64,000 nucleotides of DNA from Symsagittifera roscoffensis (GCF_963678635.1 NC_087062.1:7492193-7556192); one strand, 5' to 3'; positions 1-12,900 are shown, counted from the first letter of the stretch. The notes: a model not told the origin generated them from the letters alone. Program-made: numbers and translations.

Positions 1-1922
1 TACTCTCAGTAAAAATATCTCTAATCTCACCGTTAAAATAGATTTTGAGTCAAAAGGCAACTTGCTGTAAATTCATACTAACTTCTTTTCTAATAAAATA
101 TTTCTCAGCGAATTTTAGATTTACTTTCTAAGATAGAAAGTAGAAAGGACCCTTTATTCCTAGCAAGCGTTTTGTCCGACGTATATAGTTTTGCTAGCGT
201 AATATTACCCTCTTGCCCTTGTCCTTGTATTCGACCGCGACAAATTTTCGAATAATAGCGGGAACCTCTCGATCCAAGCCGTCCAAGGAGTCCAACACGG
301 CTATTTGAGGAAGCACTTTTGCGTATTCTCCTACAGAATGCAAGTCAACCTGTCCCCCAGAATCAACATAGGGATTAGATCTAGTTTTCCGCTTCGAGCA
401 ACAAGCAAAGGAAAGCCCTCGTTACTTCTCTTCATAATATAACTAAAAATTGAAAATATATCATAATATTGTCAAGCAGTACCAAGGGGCGGGAACTGAA
501 CGTTCAACAATTTACCTTACTTAAAATCTAAAATAAAAATATCGTCTGAGCACTCACCAATGATCTTATGAAAAATACTGCGAAAAGTACGAGTATGAAT
601 TAAAGTATACAGCTAACAACTCAAAGTAAATTTAAAAGTCCGAAGTTTCTAAAACAAAAGTTCAGTAAACAAAGTTGACTACTACTTCTTCTTCAAGACA
701 GCTGCAATAACTGCTCCTAAAAACAGTAGAGCAGCCTCCACATTACAAACATCTCGGAGCCGTTCCCATCCTCAACTTCCCCCGCCAGAGGGGGGCACAG
801 CGGAGAACGCTCCGACCACGTCTGGGTACTCCCAAACTGTACGAAGCTGCCATTCCGGCAACAAAACAAACTTGCCCCAAGGCAACGGCAAACACATTTT
901 TCAACTGAAAAAAAAAATTGTATCATAAATTATGAAATCAGGCGATGGAAGAATCGAATTGAAGCCCGTACTGTCAGTATGTGCAGCTAATCGAAAAGAG
1001 TTTGTAGAACAGGGATCTAAGATCCGAGAGAAATATATGGTACTAACTCAAGACGAAATCAACGGACATCAAGTACCGAAAACATATTCGCGAAGGACCT
1101 CAACCTGCTCGTCTGTGGGACTATCAGGCAGAAGACTGGACTCCACTATTGACGTTAACGAAGACAGAGAGAAGAGAGTAACCCAAATTTGAGCAGTTGA
1201 AATTGTATCTCATTTAATACACCATCATTTTCATTCTGAATGACGAAGTGGCTTTCATAAGTTAACCTTGCTTCTCCCTAAAAAGAGAAAAAAAATTGTA
1301 TCATAAATTTAGGGACAATCTTTCGCGTATATTTGAGTTCCACTTTAAACCATTTAACTTTGTTTTCCAAATTGTGCAACTATATGAGTTACGAATGTCG
1401 TTTATCTATTTGAAAAACAATTAGTTTAAATTGTACTGGTGCTATTACCTCAAAAACTTATGCTATTTTCAATGCAGTAAATTTTTAAATTTTCAATGCA
1501 GTCAATTGTTAAACCTGCCCGATTAGAAGTAGTGATGTAACTACCTAATCATAAGTTCTTCCACAAGCTGCCAGGGAAAAATCAACAAGTATGTAAGTGT
1601 AACATAGTGCTTCACACCTATGTTAGCTGCTAATCATTAATTACCATAAATGGTGCGATTTAGATTAAAATGTCAATGCCATGTTACGTCAATGATAAAA
1701 TATTAAATCTATATTTACTTAATGCAAACAATGAGGAGAATGAAAAAAGGAGAAGAATTGGAGAGCCATTACAATAAAGGAGCTCAAAATAGTAATTGAA
1801 ATATTAATACTCACTTTTATTAATCGATCAGCTTAGACTCTAGAGAAAGGGGGTAGCCATCACAAAGCACATCCCTGAGTCGAAGATATTAAGCCTAGAC
1901 CGCACATCCATAACAACATACT
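1..1922. other. Intergenic, no gene recognised
   Basis: I see no recognisable gene here. An 86-codon plus-strand ORF at 932-1192 has somewhat higher GC than its surroundings, but it has no recognisable domain and no clear splice context, so I do not call it. It sits between two near-identical AT-rich direct repeats (about 907-931 and 1284-1309, core ATTGTATCATAAATT), which suggests a small inserted unit. The rest is AT-rich single-copy-looking DNA. Confidence 0.5.
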
Positions 1923-2359
1923 TCACCACTGTAGACTACAAAAGCAACACTTATCGATCAAGCGTTTATAGCCAGAGCAGCTATAGAACACTATGCTCAA
2001 CAACACGTTGCAGATAAAGTTTCTCATATGCATCACACGGATATGAGGTTCCCTCGAAATATCACCAGTGAGTAGCGGAAGAAAATTCCAAAACAAACAG
2101 TTGCCATCAGGTAGAATGTGTTGTTCTGAGAAGGAGTTTACATGCATGCTAAAATTATCTTCTAATTTCACTTCTGATTCGGAGGTGAGGTCTTGGCCTT
2201 TTTCTGACTGTGTACATGACAGACATCTTCTTCCAAGGACACAAAACGGTTACAATGAAAACACGTAGCAGGAATTTTTCGCTTCATCTGCGGGCCAGGA
2301 TTCTGTTCTACTCCAGAAATCAGGAGCCAACGCCGGAACGATTTGGAGTATAGAACCAT
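1923..2359 (-). pseudogene. 2A-like motif + zinc-knuckle + OTU-protease-like ORF (frameshifted, probably mobile-element derived)
   Basis: Read on the minus strand, an ATG at 2359 opens an ORF whose first ~23 residues end in the 2A-type peptide GVEQNPGP. A Cys/His-rich stretch follows (C-x2-C-x11-C-x-H-x-H). About 60 residues in, the frame shifts at an A5 run (plus 2200-2204). The next frame reads on into the OTU core LPDGNCLF, with the catalytic-type Asp and Cys, then LTGDISREPHIRV, before degenerating near 1990. In 2A peptides the ribosome fails to link Gly and Pro, giving two products; N-terminal 2A-like peptides are known in non-LTR retrotransposons and some sea-urchin proteins. The usual Asp of D(V/I)ExNPGP is Gly here, which may weaken activity. 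A good 3' splice site (TTTCTGCTGCATTTCAG) lies 12 bases before the ATG. A 35-base intron (donor GTCAG) could also restore the frame. Most likely this is a decayed transposon ORF; a small host gene is possible. Confidence 0.5.
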
Positions 2360-2531
2360 TCATGTGAATCTGAAATGCAGCAGAAACTTGAAGTAAAAGA
2401 CAGCAAAAGGTGCAACTGCAGTAGGAAAGAAAAAAATGTAGCTGTAACCTCGACCAGCATCATCGTCATCTCTTTGGCTGTTGCTGAAGTCTCAACCCCC
2501 CCCCACCCCTGATCATCCTAATTTTGAGTAC

Positions 2532-2670
2532 CATGGCCATGCTGATCTTGTGTGGCTGCGGGACCAGCATTGTTGTCGTCTTCGTGATTGTCATGTTGGT
2601 GTTCCGTTCTTTCAGTTGTATAAACAAAACTCCTTGGCGGAATTGGGCTGCTGGTATTATCCGACAGGAG
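2532..2670 (-). CDS. Possible exon of the unrecognised minus-strand gene
   Basis: On the minus strand a strong acceptor (TTTTTTAGCTACAG at about 2684-2671) and a GT donor after 2532 bracket a 139-base segment. In one frame it reads a hydrophilic, His/Asp/Asn-rich peptide (EHQHDNHEDDNN), and a second frame is also open. The phase does not clearly match either candidate donor of the upstream exon, so membership in the same transcript is a guess. Confidence 0.25.
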
Positions 2671-2894
2671 CTGTAGCTAAAAAAAATGACAAGCTCGAGG
2701 ATCGATCAGAGAACCAACGGAGTAGAATTGATGTGTGCTACCGTTAGGCTAAAGAGACGTTAAGATCAAACTCATCTGTTTTGACCGTAGAGCATAAACA
2801 CTGTAGAGGTTCATAGGTCTGCCAGTAAAGAGTGGTTTGCTTTTAATCTGTTATGTTTCTTGAGCACTACGAAAGCAAATTATTAGATATATGA

Positions 2895-3084
2895 AAAGTA
2901 AACCCGATGCACGTCCATGGGCGAGATGGGATTGTGCAGAGGTGAATGGAGACCTTGTCATCAAGTAGCAGATATGGAAGCTGTACGATTCCGCCGTTGT
3001 TTCGTTTTCATTGATGCTGGGCTTGAACCAGACCTTTACTCTAAACCCCTGTCCGACATTGACTGCTTCCATCAAAAGTTCTAC
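2895..3084 (-). CDS. Exon of an unrecognised protein (downstream of the 3255-3951 exon)
   Basis: The acceptor TTTTTTGTAG lies just before 3084 on the minus strand, after a long pyrimidine tract. The exon starts in phase 0, which matches the phase-0 donor of the exon at 3255-3951, and reads VELLMEAVNVGQGFRVKVWF and on to HICYLM. The 3' end is uncertain: GT sites occur near 2895-2925 and the frame ends by 2851. The matching splice phases and the protein-like composition make this a real exon in my view. The product family is not recognised. Confidence 0.5.
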
Positions 3085-3254
3085 CTACAAAAAGCAGGAA
3101 AAAAAAACATTTGAGCAATTTTACACCATTTACAACCTTTAGAAAAGAAAAGAAATGTTTCTACTTGATCAACAAATTGCCATGGCATGGGTAAAGTGAA
3201 AAATGTTCAGAGCTAAATCAATATAAATTTTGGATTGACAAGTAATTATTTTAC

Positions 3255-3951
3255 GTCGGCGAATGTTTCAAACGGATCAATACGAGCATCAGTGGCAGGC
3301 CAGCGCCGCACATTAGTGTCTATGAGGAGACGATTTTGCCTATTTGAGATAATGTTGAGTTTATCATTGGCAAACTCGTCAATCTCGGGACAAGAAAACG
3401 TAACCGAAAGCGTCCAATGGCGCTTCGGCGGAGCTTTCATACGTCCACAAGTTGCTGTCCCGAATTGCCCGTCACACAACACGCCACTGAATGTGCGATC
3501 AAGTGGAGAGGCTTGATTCACGCTGATTCTTTGTGAAATAAAATCGAAAAAGACGCAGGAACCATGCAGCACATTTGAGGGCGGCATAACGTCCTCTACG
3601 AAGGGCCAATCGGTTTCCACTGGCAAAACGGGTTCTTCAAAGCAAAGAATAGGGTTCTGTTGGGCATTTCCATCAGACTTTGGGAGAATCAGCCACACTT
3701 CGTCCCCTGCCGTGAAATGATTACTGTATCGGAGGAAATCCGACGACTGCATTTCGGACTTCCCAAATACTAAGACCACATGAGGGGACTGAGGTATTCG
3801 AACGCGTAAAACCTGTCGAACTTGACGGGCTCTGGCAGACGACTCGCGCTGGAGCCCCGTCTTGGCTGCCAGGTTTTTGTAAACGACTTCTTGGCAACAT
3901 TGGTGTAGAGGTAAACTGTTCGCATTTTGAACAGTCCCGTCACTAGTTGGT
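3255..3951 (-). CDS. Internal exon (232 codons) of an unrecognised protein
   Basis: This 697-base minus-strand exon is open throughout, from an acceptor (GATTAACCCAG) ending at 3952 to a donor GTAAAA starting at 3254. It enters in phase 2 and leaves in phase 0. The reading frame has no ATG, so a start-codon ORF search sees only part of it from a GTG. The peptide is mixed hydrophobic and charged, with no membrane span, and includes HFTAGDEVWLILP and CPEIDEFANDKLNI. GC content is clearly higher than in the flanks. A 64-residue ORF at 3770-3964 in another frame is a shadow. I do not recognise the domain. Upstream exons should lie above 3951 on this strand, but I could not identify any. Confidence 0.5.
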
Positions 3952-3964
3952 CTGGGTTAATCAA

Positions 3965-6950
3965 ATCCGTGAAATTTAATTTAAACTACCACCAAAAAAC
4001 GCAAAGATTTCAAAGTGTAAAACATTCATGTTTTTGCTAATACCGGTCATGCAGTGAGACTGATTTTGGCATAAGTAAAATAGAAAAAGAAGAAAATGGA
4101 AAGAAAAAAATTGTTCATAAAAAGAACGCAACATCAGAAATTTATTTGACCTCCGCTAATGACAGAACTATGATCAGGCTGATTTCAGATTAAAGCGTAG
4201 AAATAACGGTTACGGCTGCTTCCTCTACCGATCCCAGAGGGACCGAGTGAGGATCCTACTTCGATCCAGGATAACTGATAGTTGTTTTTAAGTTTTCACA
4301 AAAATTTTTTTCATTATTGCTTGTTTTCAATTTCTCAAGAGAAGCAGTAGACTTTTCAAAAAATTATGATTTTTTTAACAATGTTTCCAAGAACAACTGA
4401 CGTTAGGCGGTTACAGATGCGGTTGGTGAAAACTAGTAAAGGATAATGATGAGAAAATTTGTAAGCTTTCAAAAAAAAAATAAAAAAACAGTGTTTTTCT
4501 TTTTTTTTGTAAATCGGGAGAAATCAATAAAATTATTTTAAATTTTCCTGGCACCACCCACTGTTCATAAGTAATCAAGAATGCTGTTCTAGCCGTTTAA
4601 AGAATACTTTGGCAAAAGAAAACATCAATTTGTTGCGAAATGTTTTAAAATAGAGAAAAATTAAGAATAATAATTTTTTTTTGAAAAAAATCAAAAATCA
4701 GTAATTTTCAAAAACGAAAAAAAGTGAAAATCATTTGCCAATTGCGATTCAGCGTACCAAATTTAGTGGGTCTATCATTTTAAATTATCAAAAAAAATGA
4801 AAATTGTAGATTTTAGGAAGTTTTAATTTTGGCTATTTTTCCTTGTCGCCTCCACTTAAGGCACCTTTGAGCCAACTTGAGAAACTGGCACCTAAACAAG
4901 CTATACAGATAGTCTGAATGAGCCATTTTTAGCGTATTAACACACTTGGAAGAAAAAAAAACTTCAGAAAAAAAAACAACATTTTGAACTTTAACCTTTC
5001 TTCGTCAAATGGCGATACTTAGAATAATTTTTCAGCTGAAAAGTGAAAAAAAAAAACATCAAAAAATTCAATTTTCGAAAAAATTTTTAAAAATCTCATC
5101 AGCCTGTTTAAGAGAGTCTTCGAAGTTTTGGGAGACTTTATCTGGCGGCTAACAACAAGTGGATCACTTATTTTAAAACTTTGAGAAAGGTAAAAAAAAC
5201 ATGTTTTTTCGATTTTTTTGACAGAATTCCGAAAGCAATATCTTGGCTAAAAACAAAAATGAGGGCCTAAAATCAGTACAAACAGTACTCCCACGTAAGG
5301 TACATTAGGTTGGAAACAAAAAATAGACTCTGACTCAAAAATCAAAAATTTTGTTTTGAAAAAGTGCCAATTTTTAGCTGAAAATTTTCATTTTGCTAAG
5401 AAAGCCAGAGCAATGTCCTTTAGGCTCAAACAAATTAATAGAGCAAAATATTTTCAATTTTTTTTGCTAAAGGTTTTTTTTGAAAAAGTAGTCAAAATGG
5501 GTAAAAAAAGTAAAAAAAAAAATCAATTTTCTCAGATTCGAAAAATTACACCACCATGATGACTAGTTCCTTAGATAGGACTGCTGAGATCAATTTAGTT
5601 TTATTTTCATACGTATGTCAAAATTTTTACTTATTTTTGAGAATTAAGCAAAATAAAAGCTTTTCCCAAATTGGGCAAAATGCGCAAATTAGCTCAAACA
5701 CCTGTTAAAAATTGTTGGGTCAAAAATTCACAAAAGGAAACTCCTATTCAGTTGACATTCTAGAGCCGCGTGCAAAAAGTTAGAAAAAGTTACAGGAGGG
5801 TTTTTGAGAACGTGATCTATTTGATCGCTCATATACGATACCTTTTATGAAAATTATATGTGTCCGGATCGGGCGGGGCCCCTACCCCGCCCTCACAGAT
5901 TTTTGTGCGAAAGTCGCGACCACCTAGGGCTTATGCAGGCAGGTAGGTGAAAAGGTATTTAATCCATTGGTACCACATTTGTGAAAATCGGACGGGTAGT
6001 TTTTCGGGAAAGCGAATTTTGTATAAAAGCGTCTCAAAAAAAATAAAATTAAAAAAATCCTATTTTTCCGCAATTTGTTCTTTAATGAATATTTGATGCC
6101 GGATTGTTGATTTGAGACTCTCATTTTGGTGTTTCTTGTTCATATGTGTTGTTAAGTTCCTCTCCAACACATAGGCCTTTTTGTATATTTGACTGGTGAG
6201 TTTCTTTTCCTTCGGGTATGGAAGCGAACGGAAGATTTTCAACTCAGATATGGCAATTTTGTCAACCTTAAATTCTCCCCTGCTTGCGATTAAAAGATGT
6301 CGACCGGTCAAAGTTTTTAAATTAGTTTTTTTTTTGTTCAATTAGCTGGTGAATACGTTCCATTATAACAGCAGTATACAAATCAAATGTTTATGAAACA
6401 CTTCTTGTTTTGTTTGTAAGTATTCAAAATTTTCATGAAAGCAAGTACGTCAATAGTCGAATGCTAACTGAAAAAGTTGAGCGTAAGTGAGCCCAAGAGT
6501 TTTGAAAATAATTTGTGCCTTTTTTGACCTTTACAGGCCAACTTTTACGATGCATTGTATTATGTATCTTTTTTTTTTTTACTAGAGTCAGTTTTCTTTG
6601 ACGTGCAGTTCTTATTTCCTATTTCGCTTGGCCAAAGGAGATATAGTTTCCATTTTACTTTTAACGTAAAATATTTTTCTAATACTCCTTGATGAAAGCT
6701 TTATTTGTTGCTGAGTAGATTAAAACTTGTGTATCGACGCTCTTTCATTGAATTTAATTCTCTCAATAGATGTTTAAAATATAATAAAAGACTCAACTTC
6801 TCGAAGTACTGGAGTCCTACCGTTTTGTTGAACCAGCATCATTTCAGATTGGTGATTATGTAAATAAACCTCAGAGATCCTTGAGGCTGTGAGCTACGTG
6901 CAAATACTGATCGAAGTGAGACGACGAAGTCATCTATAGATGGTTGATTG
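3965..6950. other. Intergenic AT-rich DNA
   Basis: Long A and T homopolymers and weak imperfect repeats dominate; no coding exon could be supported. A minus-strand ORF at 6060-6341 contains RNLTTHMNKKH, which resembles the second half of a C2H2 zinc finger (L-x2-H-x4-H) without its cysteines. That may be a decayed transposon or zinc-finger remnant, but the support is weak. Confidence 0.5.
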
Positions 6951-6974
6951 TCTCTAGTAATCGCAATAAATAAC

Positions 6975-9900
6975 ATGGCAATGGGATCCAAAGCAGGGGA
7001 AAGTAGTCGACCGCAGTCGCGTGTAGTGAGTAATGGGCCTGGGAGGCACTCGTATCTGGATACAGACGACAATCTCCTGGCATCTAGCTTCGAGTGCTCT
7101 GAGAAGATCAGACTGGACTCCCGAATGCAACTCTCAATTAGTCCCACAGGTTGAGAATTTTTAGAAGAGATTTTTAAAAATTACTACGGGTTATATTCAT
7201 ACATGAAGACATAATGCTCTAAAATTTGCTTCCAAACAAAGTTCTTTGAACTATTCAAAACTTTTCCACGCTTGTTTCTTTACCCTTGCGATAAGCAGGG
7301 TTATTCCAATCGGGTGCTAGACTTTTTTTCCCGTAAACAACTTTTTTTCCGGAATGGAAAATATTACTTGACATGCTCAAATTCTAGAAATTCACAAAAC
7401 TACCATCATTTAAGTAGTAAATAGTTAAATACTGTTTCAGGTTGTAATTAATTTTTCAAAAAAAAATCTCAAATTTTTGTTGGGTTCGTGGTATTCGTCT
7501 AAGTTTCTGTCGATACATTTTCCGTTGTTTTTAAACGCACATGTTTAATCTTCTAGGGTTTTTATGGCACATGTTTAAAGCATGGGTTTTGTTCCAATTT
7601 AAACCGTTTTTTACTATATTTGAAAGATCAGCAGTTTGTAAATTATGCAAGTCTGATTATGCGTTTTTTTTTTCGTTTTTCTTAAGTCATTTAGCAGATT
7701 TATTTTGGTCTAGTCAGCTTATATTGTGTAGTTTTCAAGGCAAATTATATTCGCATAGGATTATGTGCTTCAGTATGGATGGATCGCAAAAATGTAATAA
7801 AAGTTCATGACAACAGTTTTGTTTTCGGCTAAACAGGTTTCGACCCAAAATTTGTTGCCTTTCGGTGAAATTTTTCCAGTTGTTATTAAGGCTGTTTATG
7901 AACGTTATCCGATGCAACTATGAAGTTTTTGTAACTGAAGTTTTTCCAACTTTTTCAAGTTATATTTTCAAATAATTTTCTCAACTTAATTTTTCAGAAT
8001 TATTTACTCTTTTTGTTTTACTGACTATATTGTAGCGCAATTGGAAGCTTTTCAAGCTAATTCAATTCTGGCTGTTGTATTCTGCCACAGGTTATCATCG
8101 TAATGATTTCCAGTTTGAAACAAACATATGAACGTTTCGGGTGTTGGTTTTTTCTTTTAGCTTTTTGTCACTTTTTCAAGATTCGGTGGCTTTATGTATC
8201 GCAAGTGATGCGAAGCTCAGCTTCGCCTCTGTATAGGTTTTATGGTTTTTCATGCTATAAGCAAGGAGCTTTCAACCGGGTACAAGACTTTTTCCCGTGA
8301 ACAGATCACAAAGTGAAAGTTACACGTGTTTCATCTTGCTTCATAATAACTTCAAAATGAATCAATTATGTTATACAGCGCATCTGGCATAGAGGTAGCA
8401 CGTCTGCTTGAGACAAGAAAGGCTTCTGGTTTGAATCCGACCGGGACATGTTGTTTTTCAAACTAGAAATTTTCTGCTTAGTCTGAGTATTGTCGTCTGT
8501 TTATTAGTTCCCGTATAACAGACTGTTTTTGAAGGTTCCGTTTTGTTCTATTTTTCTGAATGCCAGTTCTAAAGCCCAATTGGTAGAGTTGGCTTAGTTC
8601 CAAAAATTTTCTCTGAGAAATGTAAATTCTCGCGATTCGAAGGCGATATCAATTTGGAATGTAGACTTCCTTTCAAACAACTTTTCTATTAAAATAACTA
8701 AATCTTTTATTTAAATCTTCAATTTCGTCAACCAACAGACCTATTTTGTGAATTCATTTTTAATGCTCGTTTCATGGTTAACGGATTAGTTAAGCTTTTT
8801 CGTTTTTTTAAACTATTTTTAGAAGCTTATCAGTTTATAAATAATAGTTCTAATGGCATCATATTGCGTCGTTGGATGAGCGAAACAAATTTGTAACGAG
8901 TATGAGTCTAAGTTGGTAATTTCATATCAAATAAAAATTTTCAATTTTTTTTTGTGGAAACAGTTTTTTGGCACAACGGGTGTGTGTCTGCTTAAAAAAT
9001 GTCGCCTTTGTTGCAGCTTCATAAGTTTTATTTCGATGCAAATTTATTTTTCGATTGTCTTTTTTGTCAAGTTTTTTCGAAAACTGAACTTTAGTTGAGG
9101 CAAAGATATGAAAATTTAGGTAGATCAAGCTTTTCAAAAACCTGAAGATATTTTAATTTTTTTTATTTAGTGGCTTTCGTCTCAATTTATGTCTGCCATT
9201 TTGCCATGCTATGTTTGTGTCTTATCACGAACATTGCGAAGCTCTGCTTCGCCTATGTTTTTTATTATTTACCCTTGGGATAAGCAAGGGTATTGCAATC
9301 AGGTGTTATACTTTTTTTCTCGTAAACAACTTTGTTCACAGGAATCATCGACTCCTGGTGGTACCTAGGTTCATAATGAATTCAAGTTTCTTACTGTCTC
9401 CGGCACACATAGCCTGGATGTAATGAATACGCATGGGGTGGCAATTTTCCAGGGTTCGAATCTGACCTGGACCTGTTGTTTTTTCGAACTTTGAGTCTGC
9501 CTTTCCCTCAGAAAAGTTCACACAACAAAACGTTTTTGGTCAACAAACGAGGCAAGAAGAGGTAGCTTAGTCAGTTTTAAAAAGCCGAAACTGATTATGC
9601 CCAAAAAAGTACAAAAAAAACTAAGTTTTAACAAATCGAGTTGGTAAAATTACAACCAATGTAATATTTTCGATTCGGTCTGATTTTTAAAATGATAAAA
9701 GACTTGAAGCAATTAGATTCGGCAACTAAACCGACATAACAAAAGCAGACAAATAATATGCCGAAACTTTTTGATATTCCGCTCCAAAATTTTTTTGCCC
9801 TATTATTTGTCTGCTTTATGTCGGTTTAGTTGCCAGATCTGAGAATTGTTTATTTTTTGCTGTAAACTGTTTTTACTGTAATTGCCTTAAGTGTTTAAGC

Positions 9901-12900
9901 GTTTTAAAAATCTGGCCGAATCGGAATTTTTACATTGGTTGTAATTTTACCAAATCGGTTTGTTAAAGTTTCGTTTTTTCGATTGTTTTTGTCTTTTTTT
10001 GGCAAAATTGGTTTCGGCTTTTTTGAATTGACTTAGTCGCCTCTCATTGCCTCGTTTGATGACCAAAAATGTTTTTTGAATTTTTCTGAAGGAAAGGCAG
10101 ACACAAAATTTTTTATTTAGAATGTTTTTAAGAGTTTGTTTGAATTTTGTTTTGACAAGAAGGGTTTTTGCTGAGGTTTTTTGTGTTTTGCTACCGTTTG
10201 GTAAGTTTTTTTCCGATGCTTATGTGGCTTTCTTTTGTCCGGGCATGTTTTTTCGTATAACTATCTTCATTCATTTTAATAGATCTAATTGTTTTTATAG
10301 TGATAAAACATCGATATTACGCTTTAACATCGATATAATGATTTTTCGACTTTCGGTTAAATTCTCGGTTTAGTTTTCGACTTGTGTATAACACCGTGAT
10401 TTCAGTACATATATGGCTTTCGTGGATACTATTTCGGAATTACATGTATTTTTTCCAATCAGATTTTGCTGACTCTAATTGGCTGTCGACTCTGATTATG
10501 TCGGCTTATTTACCTAATATTTTGTTTCTTACAAATTTCTGATAGTTGACAAAGCTTCAAAGTTTTTGGCCCCAAATTTAAGTTTCTGAAAGCTCCAAAT
10601 CAACGCCACTTGGAATTTTCAAAAGTTTTCTTTATATTAAAATTTTAAAAAACCTGATTTTTGTTTTTTTTCTCTTCATTTTTTCAACGATGACAGTTCG
10701 ATAATGCTTGAGTGTCTTGCGGTTTTGATCCTATACTTGTTATATCATAAGTGGTGTAAAGCTCGGCTTCGTCTCTGTGTTCAATTTTTGAATCCTGATT
10801 GGCTTACGTGTTTTTCAGACATGAGGTTCCCACGAATCAAAATATTCCCGTTCTGCTTTTTACGAAAAGCTTCTTTTCACTCCATTATTAAGAGTTTTCA
10901 TCATCGGAGGGAGCAGTGAAAACATTAAATTGGGGCGTAATTTTTTTTTCATCTTTTTTGCGCTGCAGCAGTTTAAAAAAGCGAAGGAGTTCAAAAGGGC
11001 ACTAAAAAAATTGAGAGGGTGAAGAGATATTTCAATAGGTTAAGGTGTGTTGTAAAGTTAAAACTGTAGTAAGATAGCTAAAAGAGTTCAACCTCAATCT
11101 TGCGTTTTCACTAATTTGAGTTGATAACATTTTGGTTTGTGATTTCCATTAAATTATCAGGTAGTTTTTTTTTCAAATATAAATATTTGTTGCAGGTCAG
11201 TTGTTCGATTCGGAATCCAGTCGCAGTGAAATTGAACTGATGTTCGATGAAGCAGAGTCTCGAGCTGGCGAACTCATCAAGTGTCTGCGGAAGAAAATAA
11301 ATCAAGTTCTAAGCGACGACGACACTCCTCTCGCGGATGTTGGGATTCGAATCGTAAACCCCGAACATCACCACAATCTATCCCTGGAAACATTCTGTTC
11401 TCTCTATCGCGGCTTATATGAAATAGTTGAACTCACAGTCCAGCATTTAATTTGTGTCCCGAAAGATTTGATTGACAATTTCGACCCAGAAAGAGTGGTG
11501 ATAACGAAAGCAATCATTCTAGATAAGTGTCGCGAGTATTTCCGTCTTGTACATATTAGTTCCTACTCATTTATATCATGTTGCCATGAATGCCCAATAG
11601 TGTTCAACCACGCCAAAGTGCTCAAATTCATAGAACTCCTTCTACAGCCAATTGAAGATGTTAGATTCATTGTTAAATGTCTCAACTCTCTAGCTGTCTA
11701 TGTTGGCCAGGTTCTAGACCAAAAAGTGCCAGAACACGAAGAGCTACTGCACATAACAACCACTTATTCTTCTTTAGATGTAGAGTTAGAGGAACTGACG
11801 GGGTTTCCAGACTTCATTCCGCTTCATTTGAATCTGCAGATCAAGTTTGATGAGATCAGACACAAGGAAGACCATCAGATCAGATCACTTCAGACTGTTA
11901 AATTACACTTAGATCAACTGCGACTTTTTTCCAAGCACGACTCACACCCTTTCAAGCTGCCCGAAATGTTAAGTTTGAAAGTTTTCCAAGAGTTTTTACT
12001 TCACCCGCATGTTATCGACATGGTATTTGGAAACTGCCTCGATATCATAGAAGTGCATGAGAACTTTCTAGAATCTCTGGACGCCGGATTTCTTAATTAC
12101 GTTGACCAAATTCCAGAATTGACAGCTGAGTACTGCACATTAATAGCCGATCATTACGAGAAACATAGAGAATTGTTCGGAGCTTTGATCGGTGAAGTTG
12201 TTTTTACATCGGAATTAATAGAATTATTGACTACAAATTGTCCCGAGTTCGCGTATTTTTTGAGAAAAATGTCAGAAAAGTCCCAGAAAACCTTAACACC
12301 GCATCGAGGAAAATATTCACTTGCAGGCGTATATCAGAACATAGCGAGACATATTATGAGCTATGCTAACTTTTTCTCGGTCATCGATGATCTCTGTAAA
12401 CAAAAAAGTGGGTCACAAAATTGGGAAGAAGTTATGGACAAAGTCCACGCTTCCCAGGCCAAAATAAAAACCACAATCAAGTACTTGAATGACGCAACCG
12501 AAACCAGATGTCTGGCACATGCGTGTCTGGGTACGATAGGCGAACTTCCACTTTGTGTTCTTTTTTCCAGGGGCCAAAATCTGAGGATGTCACCGGCTAT
12601 CATTAAGTTTGGATTTAGCTCCAAACCGAAAGATGACTGTGTTTTATATTTCTTCTCTGGCTTAATCGAAATTGCGCACAAAAAGAGGCCTTATTCGCTG
12701 CTTCTTGCGTCTAAAGATGACAACAAAACTCAAAATCATTCTTACCACCTGCACTTGGGATCTGTCAAGTACTGGAAAGTGTCAAAAGAATCAAACAGTT
12801 TAGTTAAAGTAACGCCTTCTGTAGGAGCAGTTTGTACTCTTAACACCCCTCCGAATGTCTTGAAAGGACTGCATTGTAAGAATCACGATCAGTCCAGTAG

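Larger units (their letters stand above)
7150..11195 (+). other. Intron 1 of the DH-PH gene, repeat-filled
   Basis: This 4-kb GT-AG intron (GTTGAG...TTGCAG) holds several copies of SINE-like modules: CCCTTGCGATAAG-type heads near 7285, 8255 and 9268, tRNA-like boxes near 8390 and 9405, hairpin motifs near 8210, 9235 and 10755, and the large inverted repeat at 9495-10102. The remaining sequence is T-rich and I see no exon in it. Confidence 0.55.

Noticed and set aside
1923-2359. Integrated virus as the source of the 2A-like motif
   Set aside because: There is no polymerase, capsid or helicase sequence nearby. The OTU and zinc cluster context fits a mobile element or host gene better.
2481-2747. 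88-residue plus-strand ORF
   Set aside because: It overlaps a better candidate exon on the minus strand and has no homology or regulatory context.
3770-3964. 64-residue minus-strand ORF as a separate gene
   Set aside because: It overlaps, in another frame, the 232-codon exon at 3255-3951, which has splice sites and longer coherent coding potential.
12361-12681. 106-residue minus-strand ORF
   Set aside because: It is a shadow of the DH-PH coding exon.
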